Below the pieces are notes generated by a model, which saw nothing but the letters and a program-made list of their open reading frames with translations, was not told the origin of the DNA and did no database searches. 53,445 bases of DNA from assembly GCF_000227135.1 (NCBI RefSeq), contig NC_018245.1, positions 192,183 through 245,627 of the forward strand, written 5' to 3'. The stretch's first letter is position 1; each line of letters starts with the position of its first letter. This stretch comes from Leishmania donovani (Eukaryota > Euglenozoa > Kinetoplastea > Trypanosomatida > Trypanosomatidae). This document shows, piece by piece, positions 8,796 to 18,617 of the stretch. The translations under genes and the position numbers were made by a program.

Positions 8796-11486
8796 TTACT
8801 GGATCTTGGTGCGCAGCACATAGTTGAGGATTCCACCGTTTTCGACGTACTTCACCTCCACCTCAGTATCAATGCGCAGCGTCGTCGTGAAGGTCTTGCC
8901 GTTGTCGCACTTCACGACGATGTCCTGGAGCGGGCGCAGCTCCCCGGAGAAGTTCATCGAGAAGTGCTCCTTGCCGGTCAGGCCAAGGGAGGTGGCATTT
9001 TCGCCGTCCTTGAACTGCAGCGGAATGACGCCCATGCCGACCAGGTTCGATCGGTGAATGCGCTCGAAGCTCTCCGCGATGACGGCCTTCACACCCTGCA
9101 GGAACGGCCCCTTGGCAGCCCAATCGCGCGACGAGCCGCTGCCGTACTCCTTACCAGCCAGAATGATCGTCGGCACGCCGGCTGCCTTGTAACTCATGGC
9201 CGCGTCGAAGATGAACATCTTTTCGCCGGTCGGGTGGTACAACGTGTACGGGCCCGTCTGACCATCGCCGACGAGGCGGTTGGCGAGACGCGTGTTGGCG
9301 AAGGTGCCACGCACCATCACCTCGTCGTTTCCGCGGCGCGAGCCGTACGTGTTGAAGTCCTTCCGCTCCACCCCACGCTCCATGAGAAACTTCGCCGCCG
9401 GCGAGTCCTTGGCTATGTTGCCGGCCGGCGAGATGTGGTCCGTCGTGATGGAGTCGCCGAAGATGGCAAGGCAGGCGGCGTTCTCGATGCTCTTCGCACC
9501 GGGTGGGTCGAGGGTCATGTCGTCAAAGTACGGCGGGCTGTGAATGTATAACGACTTCGGGTCCCACTTGTAGAACTCGCCATTCTCCACCTGAAGCTCG
9601 TTCCATTGCTTGTTCATGGTCGTGATGTTGGAGTACACCTCCTTGAACAGGTCCGGCGTCACGTACTTGTTCACCACCGCCACAATTTCCTCGTTGCTTG
9701 GCCAAATGTCGCGCAGGTACACGCCGTTCGCGATCGGCTCCTTGGCGAAGTCGATATTCGCGCGTCCGGCGAGCGCGAAGGCAACGACGAGCGGCGGCGA
9801 TGCCAAGTAGTTGGCAGCCGTTAGCGGGTGAATGCGGGACTCAAAGTTGCGGTTGCCGGAGAGCACCGCTGCGGCAACAAAATTGTTGTCCGTGATGCAC
9901 TTGGACACCTCCGGCGCGATATCGCCTGAGTTGCCGATGCACGTCATGCAGCCGTAGCCTGTCGTGTTGAAGCCGAGGGCCTCGAGGCTCTTCTGCAGGC
10001 CGGCGTTCTCGAGGTACTTGGTCACCACGTGCGAGCCCGGCGAGAGAGATGTCTTGATGCCCGGCGGCACCCTCAAGCCCTTTTCCAGGGCCTTCCGTGC
10101 CAACAAACCCGCCGCGACGAGCACGGTGGGGTTCGAGGTGTTCGTGCAGGAGGTGATAGCCGCGATCACGACGCTGCCGTGCTCCATCGTCGCCTCCTGG
10201 CCGTTGACGGTGTACTTGACCTTCTTCTTGTGCTCCCCTTCCGGGATGCCAAAGCCCTTGAAGCCAGACTTGGCCGACATGCAAGCCTTGAAGTCCTTCG
10301 ACACATCCGTCAGAGGCACGTTGTCTTGAGGGCGCTTCGGGCCGGCGACGCACGGCACCACTGTGGAGAGGTCAAGCTCCAGGTGCTGCGAGTAGTCGAT
10401 CTGCTCGTTGCCGGTGCGGAAGAGCCCGACAGCCTTGACGTAGCTCTCAATGCGGGCCACGTGCTCGGCAGAGCGGTTCGTGTTCTTGAGGTATTCGATC
10501 GTCTCGTTGTCGATGGGGAAGTAGCCAGTAGTGGCGCCGTACTCTGGAGCCATGTTGGCCAGCGTAGCACGGTCAGCGACTGAGAGCGCGTCGACACCAG
10601 GGCCGTAGAACTCGACAAACTTGCCTACCACACCGAGCTTGCGGAGGTTCTTCACGACAGTAAGAACGAGATCGGTTGCCGTGCACCCCTCCTGCAGCTT
10701 GCCAGTGAACTTATAGCCAACGACCTGCGGCAGAACCATGGAGAGGGACTGGCCGAGCATGCCGGCTTCGGCTTCGATGCCACCAACACCCCAGCCCACG
10801 ACGCCCAGACCATTGACCATCGTCGTGTGCGAGTCGGTTCCGACAACGGAGTCCGGGTATAGCATCCCATCCGCGTTAAACACGACGTGAGCGAGGTACT
10901 CGAGGTTCACCTGGTGCACAATGCCGGAGCCGGGCGGGACAATCAGAAGGTTGTCGAACGCCCTCGAGCCCCACTTGAGGAACTCGAAGCGCTCGCGGTT
11001 GCGTTGCATCTCAATTCTCTGGTTTTGCGCCACCGCGTCCTGCACGCCAGCGCAGTCCACCTGCACGGAGTGATCCACTACGAGGTCGACGGGAATCTGC
11101 GGGTTGATGCGGTTCGGGTCACCGCCAAGGCGCTTCATCGCATCACGCATAGCCGCTAGGTCCACGACGCACGGCACGCCGGTGAAGTCCTGCAGCACCA
11201 CGCGAGCTGGCTTGAACGGGATCTCGATTCCCTTCGTGCAGTTGTTCTTCCAGTCAAAGATGCTCTCTACTGTCTTCGAGGTCACATCGAACTCATCACA
11301 GTTGCGCACCGCGGACTCTAGCAGAACACGAATGGAGAAGGGGAGGTTGTTGTACTTTGCGCTGATCTCGTTGATCTTGTAGTACTTAGCGCTGCCGCCG
11401 TCGACCTGCAGAGACGCCAGGAACTTGGCATTGAAGGGGTTTGGACTAGCGCCCTTCTTGGCCAGCTGCAAGCCAGTGCGGAGCAT
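8796..11486 (-). CDS. ACO: Aconitate hydratase (IRP1/AcnA type)
   Basis: Aconitase interconverts citrate and isocitrate through cis-aconitate using a [4Fe-4S] cluster. The 896 residues are full length for the cytosolic-type (IRP1/AcnA) subfamily. The three cluster cysteines are Cys447 (in AITSCTNTSNP), Cys513 and Cys516 (YGCMTCIGNSG); the 66- and 3-residue spacings match human IRP1. Also visible are the substrate-loop motif VVGTDSHTTMVNGLG near 214-228, the linker and swivel domain from about 650, and GSGSSRDWAAKGP at 783-795. The T. brucei enzyme is known to act in both cytosol and mitochondrion; the N terminus MLRTGLQLAKKG is basic and could be a weak targeting signal, so dual location is a reasonable inference. 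GC is typical of the genome. A likely spliced-leader acceptor is 82 bases upstream. The identification is certain. Confidence 0.99.
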   Translation of the reverse strand: MLRTGLQLAKKGASPNPFNAKFLASLQVDGGSAKYYKINEISAKYNNLPFSIRVLLESAVRNCDEFDVTSKTVESIFDWKNNCTKGIEIPFKPARVVLQDFTGVPCVVDLAAMRDAMKRLGGDPNRINPQIPVDLVVDHSVQVDCAGVQDAVAQNQRIEMQRNRERFEFLKWGSRAFDNLLIVPPGSGIVHQVNLEYLAHVVFNADGMLYPDSVVGTDSHTTMVNGLGVVGWGVGGIEAEAGMLGQSLSMVLPQVVGYKFTGKLQEGCTATDLVLTVVKNLRKLGVVGKFVEFYGPGVDALSVADRATLANMAPEYGATTGYFPIDNETIEYLKNTNRSAEHVARIESYVKAVGLFRTGNEQIDYSQHLELDLSTVVPCVAGPKRPQDNVPLTDVSKDFKACMSAKSGFKGFGIPEGEHKKKVKYTVNGQEATMEHGSVVIAAITSCTNTSNPTVLVAAGLLARKALEKGLRVPPGIKTSLSPGSHVVTKYLENAGLQKSLEALGFNTTGYGCMTCIGNSGDIAPEVSKCITDNNFVAAAVLSGNRNFESRIHPLTAANYLASPPLVVAFALAGRANIDFAKEPIANGVYLRDIWPSNEEIVAVVNKYVTPDLFKEVYSNITTMNKQWNELQVENGEFYKWDPKSLYIHSPPYFDDMTLDPPGAKSIENAACLAIFGDSITTDHISPAGNIAKDSPAAKFLMERGVERKDFNTYGSRRGNDEVMVRGTFANTRLANRLVGDGQTGPYTLYHPTGEKMFIFDAAMSYKAAGVPTIILAGKEYGSGSSRDWAAKGPFLQGVKAVIAESFERIHRSNLVGMGVIPLQFKDGENATSLGLTGKEHFSMNFSGELRPLQDIVVKCDNGKTFTTTLRIDTEVEVKYVENGGILNYVLRTKIQ

Positions 11487-11567
11487 CTTTCTTAGGCAAA
11501 GAGAGAACGAAGAGATGAGATAGCTCCTGTACGGATAATGCGATGGACTCCTAGCCGGGAACGACAG

Positions 11568-11569
11568 CT
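11568..11569 (-). promoter_or_regulatory. Candidate spliced-leader acceptor AG for aconitase
   Basis: On the minus strand a pyrimidine-rich tract (about 11615 down to 11572) ends in TTGTAG. This would give a 5' UTR of about 82 bases. It is inferred from the usual polypyrimidine-then-AG rule. Confidence 0.4.
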
Positions 11570-11674
11570 ACAAGAGCAGCGACACAGTAAAGGGCAGAAA
11601 CGGAAAAAAGCGGTGTCCCAGGTATAGCCGAACCGCCTTCTTCCTTTGTTTTGTTTTTCGTTCGTTTTTTTCGC

Positions 11675-11680
<6 letters not shown>

Positions 11681-11715
<35 letters not shown>

Positions 11716-11784
11716 CGTTGCCTGTATGTAGGTGCGTACTTTGACGTGGAGGAGGGGAGGGGAGGGGATGGGAGGGGGAGGGGT
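11681..11784. repeat. (TG)15 run followed by a G4-prone G-rich block
   Basis: Positions 11681-11710 are an uninterrupted TG repeat. Positions 11751-11784 carry at least six G runs of four or five on the plus strand (runs separated by A, AG or ATG), which fits the four-tract quadruplex pattern. Confidence 0.8.
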
Positions 11785-13288
11785 GTGTACGCGTCTGTGC
11801 GGAGGATCCACGACGACGCAGGCAGTGACGCGGGCTTGGTGCTGTTGTTGCCGTTTCGTTCTGTATCGACAAAACACGTAAAAGAGAAGTGAAGGCACCG
11901 GGAAAGCAACGCGTCGAGCGAAGGAGAAAATGAAAAGAAAAATGGTTGAGAGTAAGAGTAAGGGAGAGAAGCAGAAACGTGCGCTGGCAATGGTGAGGCG
12001 TGTTGTTGTCCCGGCGCCAGTTCTGTGCGTCTGTGCGGATGTGGCTCTCTGTATATCTCTGTCTCTGTGTGTGTGGAGGAGGAGGGGGATTGATTGTCGG
12101 TGCGAGAGAGAAAGAGAGACACACAGCGGGCAGGGTGCGTTTCGACTTCAACGTTTTATCTTCCTTAAATGCAGTGAGAAACAGAGAGGTGGGAGTGGTG
12201 GGAGGGCGTGAACAACACTGGCAACCTACGGTCACACGTGTGGATGGGCGGGGGTATGAGGGAGCGCGATTGTGTGTTGGTGTGCGTACTCAGCACCATC
12301 GAAACACACCGGGCATGCGTTCACAGAGAGAGAGAGAGGATCACACGACGAGGCAGAAAGAGGAAGAAGGAGAGTAGCCGGTGTGTGGAGAAGGAAACGA
12401 ACTACGAGAATCGAGTCAAGAAGCAACAGAGCCGAGTGCCCTTGTCGCCAAAAGCAGGTGTGGTGCGACGGTATGCAGAACATGACAGTCACGGTCCGTT
12501 GGAGCGTCGACCTGCGATCATACTATCTGTGAGGTGCGGTCACTCGTCGCTCCAGGGACTTGAAACCGGGAAGGCAGATATCCGGTGGCGCGCATCAAGT
12601 TTCTCTGTCTTCAGTGTCAAGCCTACTTTCTGCAGCACCGACTTAATCAGTGGCCATCTACTAAAGGAGAAGGCCCGCATGCTCACGCCACGGCAGCCGC
12701 CTGCACCTAGTTGCCGTGGCTATCGTTTGGTTGCTCCTGTATGGGGGAGGCTCCCTCTTCTTTGCTTCTTCGTCTATTCTACGCGGATGCGTCCGAGTCA
12801 ATGAGGGGGAGGGGAAAGGGGCTGATGGCTCGCATGGGACCTCGACAGTAAGCAGCTGGCCACGTGTCTTTCTTTCTTACGCTCGAATACGCGCTGGTCC
12901 GCCGCTCCGCTTTTTTTTTGCTTCTGCCTCCGCACACCGCCGCCTTCCTGCAACTGCACTACACTGCACTAACCGTTCAGCTCGGCTTCTCCTCCATTCC
13001 TGAGCACACGCACATCCACGCTCACGCGCATGCAGGTAAGCGCGCGCCTTCGCCATGGTGGCCGGTAGAGCAAGTAAGGCAACGAAAAAAAAAAAAAACA
13101 GAGAGCGCTGCGACCGCGGTAGTGTCGAAGGGCGGAGGGAGAGTGGGAGCAGCAAGCTACGAAAGATATAAACAAAACACAGAGGTACATCACACGTAAT
13201 GGTGCAGTGTAGAGAAACGCTGGAGGAGGCAGAAAGAAGTGACGACACCATTCCTCCCCGGAGCACTCAACGCTAAGTGACAGCTCCC

Positions 13289-15526
13289 TCACCGAGCTGC
13301 GCTCCGCGGCTTGCCCTCACGCAGCTGGTGGTGCAGCGACTCCAGCTGACTGCCGTACAGCTTCACCATCTCCGTGCTCCGCCGCCGCTCCGCTGCGAGC
13401 TCCCGCTCTGCCTTCTGGAGCGCCGCTTCGTACCGCAGTCGCACACGGGTGGCCTCCTCGCCGTAGCTCTCCACCTGCGCAAGCAGAGCAGCCTCCTTGT
13501 GCTGATGCTCTCTCAGCGCCTTGCGCAGGCGCGACACCTCTTCGGGCGGCGACGTGGTGGCTGGCGCAACGGGGACGGCAAGGCTGGCAACGATACCAGT
13601 CGACGCGGCTTGGGCAGCACCGCAGAGACGTATGTTCTCCTCTCGAAGACGGGCCGCCTGGCGCCGGGTGTAGCGCAGCTCCTCTTGCAACTGCTCGACC
13701 GTGCGCACCAGCTCCTCCACTTGGTCCAGAGCCTCGCGTCGCTGCTGCGTCTGCCGCGACATCTCGTCCTCCCAGTGTCGCTCCGCCGTGCGCAGTCGAT
13801 CACGCCAATATCCCTCAATCGACTGCAGCTTCCGAGTCATCTCCGCCTGACTCACTGCGGCTGCACTTGCCATGAGCGGACCCGATGTGGTGGCAATCGA
13901 GTTCCCCCTCGCTTCCGTTGCCGCGTCACCGCTCGACGTCCGCAGTGGGCAAGTAGTTGCACTCAGAACTCCCATCGCCGGCGCCCGTGCAACAGCCTCC
14001 AACTTGGCGGTCAGTTCCCGGTTCTCCTCTCGCAGGGTATCCAACGCGGCCTGGAACTGCGCTCGACGCTTTCGCTCGTCGGCCTTGTACCTCTGTACCA
14101 ACTCCGCCGCCCGTGCCTCCGCTGCCGCCACGGCCTGCTGCTCCGTGATACGCACCTGCTGATCGGCGGTCTCCAACCTCGCGTGCAGCGCCGCCACCTC
14201 ACGCTCGTGCGTGTCCATCTCCTGTCGCTCCACGACAGCCCCCCAGTACGGATCTAGGTGCACCGGATGCGGGCGTGATAGCGACGGGGAAGACGATGCC
14301 GCGGCTGCTACGGAAGCCGCCTCTTCTCCAGCAACGCCTTCCCGCGACGGAATTGGTTGAGCTCCAGCAACGTCCGGAAGAACGTCCACGTGTACCACCA
14401 TCAATGGGCCGAGCCCTGCAAAAAGCGGCCCGTCGAGGTAATCAGTGCTGCCCGGCGGCGAAGAGGTATGGCCACCCTCCTTCATGTGCAGCATCTTGAC
14501 AGAGCGGTGCGGCGGTGGTGGGGAGCCTGGAACAGCACACGAGCTGGAGGCTGAAGACGACGACGACGGCGGAGAGGATACAGAGGATCTCGGAGACGCG
14601 GTGCGCGACGGTGGCGAGCGTGCAGTGCGCCCCCTCGGAGAGCATGACGTCGGCGCCTTCTTTTCTCGCTTTTTGTGGTGCGAGCTCGTGGTGGGGAGGC
14701 GAGTATGTGCGGCATCGCCGCTGTGGTTGGTGGAGCGCGGCCGCGACGACGGCCGCGACGCTGCTTCCATCTTGGCGTTGACGACGAATGACCTGGCACC
14801 TGAAGGTGCGTTGTCGTCGGCCTCCTCCTTGCGACCGTCTGCCAAAGACGTCTGCGACCGGGTGTAGCTTGCTTCGTCGGGAGGTAGGGCGGTGACGAGC
14901 GGTGCGCGATACGCGCTCACTGGGCCCCCGCTCTTGCTGCTCCCAACCGCCGCTGCAGAAGGCGAGAAGAGGCGGAGGCGGTTGTCCAGCACACGTGGCG
15001 ATGAGGTCTGAACGATACCCATGTCTTCCAAGGTATCGTCCTCTAGTGTCCATCGCCGCTGCAGCACCACTCGTTGCGAATGGCTTGGGTTGCTGCCAAG
15101 GCTGTCACTGCGAATGTCTGTGCTCCTGCAACCTTCATCCATGCGACTCCGGTAAGCGTCGGCATCATCTTGATCCTCTGTAAACACCCACACCGCAGGT
15201 GAGTGAGACCGCGCCGTCAAGGAAGACGCAGAGGTTGCAGTCGCCAATGCGGCCGAGGCTGGTGGCCTGCTCGTCGCTGGCGCGTTTACACTTCGACGTT
15301 TCAGCGACGAGTCACACGACTCTTCGGCGTAGCTGGACGAGGAGAGCCTAAAGGCTTTCCCTGCTTTCATGGCCAACCTTCCACCATCGTCGCCATGTTC
15401 ACCGTCTTCTTCATCGAAACTATAATCGCTCTCCGCCTGAAGCGCCGCAGAGGCTTTCGGAACGTGGGCGCGGTGTGTAACAACGGCATCGCGCCAGCGA
15501 GGCCCCGCACGTCGACCCTCCGACAT
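13289..15526 (-). CDS. Coiled-coil protein with disordered N-terminal half
   Basis: I do not recognise the specific family. The 745-residue protein splits in two. The first 400 or so residues are low-complexity and rich in Ser, Pro, Ala and Arg, with an acidic patch (YSFDEEDGEHGDD near 35-47). The C-terminal half, from about 420, is predicted coiled coil by its heptad-like Leu/Ala/Glu/Arg pattern: HEREVAALHARLETADQQVR, AQFQAALDTLREENRELTAKL-type segments, YWRDRLRTAERHWEDEMSRQ, VEELVRTVEQLQEELRYTRR and a last helix ending in LYGSQLESLHHQLREG. Such proteins in trypanosomatids are often cytoskeletal or basal-body parts; its neighbour on the same unit is RP2, but shared transcription is not evidence of shared function. 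No transmembrane or enzymatic motif is visible. Composition and length support a real gene. Confidence 0.85.
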   Translation of the reverse strand: MSEGRRAGPRWRDAVVTHRAHVPKASAALQAESDYSFDEEDGEHGDDGGRLAMKAGKAFRLSSSSYAEESCDSSLKRRSVNAPATSRPPASAALATATSASSLTARSHSPAVWVFTEDQDDADAYRSRMDEGCRSTDIRSDSLGSNPSHSQRVVLQRRWTLEDDTLEDMGIVQTSSPRVLDNRLRLFSPSAAAVGSSKSGGPVSAYRAPLVTALPPDEASYTRSQTSLADGRKEEADDNAPSGARSFVVNAKMEAASRPSSRPRSTNHSGDAAHTRLPTTSSHHKKREKKAPTSCSPRGRTARSPPSRTASPRSSVSSPPSSSSSASSSCAVPGSPPPPHRSVKMLHMKEGGHTSSPPGSTDYLDGPLFAGLGPLMVVHVDVLPDVAGAQPIPSREGVAGEEAASVAAAASSSPSLSRPHPVHLDPYWGAVVERQEMDTHEREVAALHARLETADQQVRITEQQAVAAAEARAAELVQRYKADERKRRAQFQAALDTLREENRELTAKLEAVARAPAMGVLSATTCPLRTSSGDAATEARGNSIATTSGPLMASAAAVSQAEMTRKLQSIEGYWRDRLRTAERHWEDEMSRQTQQRREALDQVEELVRTVEQLQEELRYTRRQAARLREENIRLCGAAQAASTGIVASLAVPVAPATTSPPEEVSRLRKALREHQHKEAALLAQVESYGEEATRVRLRYEAALQKAERELAAERRRSTEMVKLYGSQLESLHHQLREGKPRSAAR

Positions 15527-18500
15527 GTGCGCTCGTGACTACCGATGATCTCTCAAAAAGGAAAAGTGAAGAGAAGAGGGAGAGTGCACGCGACACCCTC
15601 AGGTAGGCCTCTTCAGCAAAGCACGGCAGAGGAGGGAGGGACGAAGCGAAAGCATCGATGCATTCCATCACATGCTCCCAGACGCTTCCTGGCGGCCGCG
15701 TGTCCGATTTCCCTGGAAGAGTACAACGATCTTGCTATCCCACCCCACCCACCCACCCCACTCAAAACCTCAATACCGCTCACTCTAGCAAGGCTGTGAA
15801 TGAGAATTCGGTTGTTTCCAAGGCATCATCGTCATCTAGCACGACGCACGAATTGATGAACTTGTGTGCCCCCCCCCTTTCCTTCGCCGTCGCCCAAGAA
15901 AGTGGGGATCCCTGCCGTGGTGAATGAGTTGGGGGAAGGGGGCGGTGGGAGCAGACGCGTACGATAAATGAGTTCCCCGAGATCTGAAAACAAGAACGAA
16001 ATCGGGCAAAGAGAAGGCAAATGGTGAGTGAGACATGTCGTGGGAAGGACAGAGAGTCCGTTGACTCCGTCGTCGTCATCACATCGTTTTTTCGGTCTTC
16101 CCTCCCCCCTCATCTCTTTCGTTCCTGTCAAAAACTTCCAGACAAGAGCAACAGCGAAAAAATGAAAAGAGCAGCAGAGCATCTACGCCCATTCGTACAC
16201 ACCCCCATGTGTGCGTAAGGCAGAAAAGGACGACCACGTTTTGGCCGCCCTACAGAAAAAGAGCTTCGGCCGCCGATGGATGCGGTCGAAGCTCGATGCG
16301 CGTCGATTTGTGGGTGGGTGTCGCGGAGGAAGGGGAGGGAAGAGGGCGCAGGGGGGAGAAGATCTCGCCTCCTCCCTATGTGCCGGTGGGTATGCTTCTT
16401 CTCTCCTACTTCAAAGTGCGCCTCGCCTGTCTCCTCCCAAAGGCAGGAGACAGGCGACTACACACAAATGGCGTAGGGAGGCGGCGGACGGAGCGCTCTA
16501 GCGCTGTGGGCAAGGGCGCACGTGTGCGCTTGTGCGTCACAAGGGAAACGGCCCGGTGCCGCAGAAGCGCCTCGCTGTTCCTCACCAAAGCCAGATTCAC
16601 ACACACATACACGCATACATGTACATACGCACACGTTTTTTTTTCATTGTTGCTGTTGTTAGTGAGGTAGACAGCAACGAGCGAGAAAGATGGGAAGAAG
16701 AAAAAAGAGGGAGCCGAAGAACATGAGACATGCGTGGAAGATAGCAGGAGGAGGGAGGCGAGGAGAGGATAGTGGCATGGCGCTGGCGAGCGCGCTACGA
16801 ACCCCTCCCTCTGTGCGCATGTACCTATCGACACATGAACAGCCCGGTTCGCAGCCCTGTCTATGAACGGAAGAAGCGCTGTCCGCACCCCTCTCGCGCA
16901 CGCTCGCAGGCATGCGTGCAGACGTACTTTGCACGCCCCTGTCTTCCCCCCACCCACCCACTCACCCTCCCTGTAGAAAGGAGGCACATAGATGTCTTCT
17001 GTGCGTACGCTGTGGAGTAGAGGGAGTTGCTTGACCTCCCCCTCGCATCCTCCCTCCCTAAGGAGTGGTGCTGCTGCTACTCTTTAAACACACCCACCCC
17101 GTGCCACCCTTGCACTGCTGTCTTGTCTGCTTGTCTGTTGAATAGAATGGCGGATGTCGTCGGTTTCCATGCTCAACGCCCAGGAGACGCTCGTCCGAGC
17201 ATTGCGTGTGTGTATGTGTATGTGCTTTCTCTATCCCTCCCTTCTCAGACATGTCGCAACGAGGACCACGGAGGCAGTGCAGGTAACTTGTTTGCTGTTG
17301 CATAAGAGAGAGAGGTCACGAGGATGTAAACGAGCATAGAAAGAGAGAAGCAGGTCTCACTGGAAAGCCCTCCCTCCCCCGAGTGGTCTGAGAGGGCACC
17401 GCGGGGGACGGGCAGGTTTGCGGCTCGCTCGACTGGTAGGCAAACAAAATACAAGTAGCGAGGGACAACCATCTAGAACGAAAAAAACATAATTGCTGGC
17501 CTGTCATGCCTCCTGCTTCTCCCTCTCTCCCTTGATGCTGCCGCAGGGCAATGCCCACACCCTTCAGTCAAACCGCTATCTGCCATGTCGCCCCTCGCTC
17601 CCGCGCGCTCTGCTGCATATTCACTCATACCATCATGTCCTTCGATTCGCTTCGCCCTCCTCCCCCCTCCTCCTCCTCCACTGACGGTGTCCAAATGGGT
17701 GCATCCAAGCCTAGCCTGCGCCCATCGACGAGCACACACACACACACAGAGAAGGAAAAGACAAAGCAGTCCAGCACCCGAAGCAACATGAGGAAAACAA
17801 TACACAAGCACGCATATGCATATGCATGTACATGTAGATATGTGTAGATATATATATATATATATATATACTAGTGCGAGCGGTATAAAGATCAGCGACA
17901 GCGAAGAGGCCGGAAAAAAGAAAATGAGTAAGACTATGATGAGTAGAAGGGAGTCTCAGATCAGAAACAAACAATGGAGCACGCGCGACATCACCAGCAA
18001 CACCACAAAGCACGAGTCCGCCTTGTCCCTCTCTCCCCCCCCTACCACCTCTCCCTCCCTCTCTGTGCCGCCCTTGCTGTCTCGCTCTGCTTGCTTTCCT
18101 GGCTCGGCAAACGCTCCAGCAAGGGCAACCGAAGAGGAGGAGAATAGGCCGAAGAGACAGAGCACGCGCGCACATACGCACTTCAGAGCACAGACCAGCC
18201 GTTGTTGTCGTTGCTGTTGTTGTTGGAGAACGACACGGATGGTGAAGGCGCGACGTCGTCACATCGGGATGGTGCAATGAAGAAGCAAAGTGCACGTGTG
18301 TGTGTGTGTGTGTGTGGGGGGGGGGGGATGTGCGGATGTGTGGTTATGTATGTAGCAGCGACCCATGTGGGGCGTGTGTGTAAAGGGGACGCTTCTGGGC
18401 ATCGGAAAGAGAGGAAGAGATAGCCCCTCGCGTATCGCATCGCCTTTCATGGTGCTAGGGGACTCCCACCTACCCATCCTCAGTCGCTGCGTTATTCTTC

Positions 18501-18617
18501 TCCTTCGTTAGTGTGGTGATAGACGTGCGTTGTCTCGTCCGCCTTCTCTCTGTCCCCCTCGGCCCACAAGAGAAGCGCGGAGGGCGAAAAAGGAGTGGAG
18601 CGAAAGACCAACGCGAA
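15527..18617. other. Long intergenic region, coiled-coil protein 5' / RP2 3'
   Basis: About 3.1 kb with no credible gene. It contains a TA repeat at 17849-17870 next to CATATG/CATGTA alternating sequence from 17811, a (GT)n run at 18297-18316 followed by a G11 run, and pyrimidine tracts of both polarities. It probably consists of the RP2 3' UTR and the leader of the coiled-coil gene. Confidence 0.5.

Larger units (their letters stand above)
11487..13288. other. Intergenic region, aconitase 5' / coiled-coil protein 3'
   Basis: About 1.8 kb, no credible gene. It contains a (TG)15 run at 11681-11710, a G-rich block at 11751-11784, and a less repetitive stretch at about 12440-12800 that includes a perfect 9-bp-stem hairpin at 12687-12720. 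An A14-like run lies near 13085-13099. The hairpin stretch would be in the 3' UTR of the coiled-coil gene or the leader of aconitase. Confidence 0.5.

Noticed and set aside
13277..14257. A 326-codon plus-strand frame antisense to the coiled-coil gene
   Set aside because: It shadows a clear coiled-coil protein in the other strand and has no family motif.
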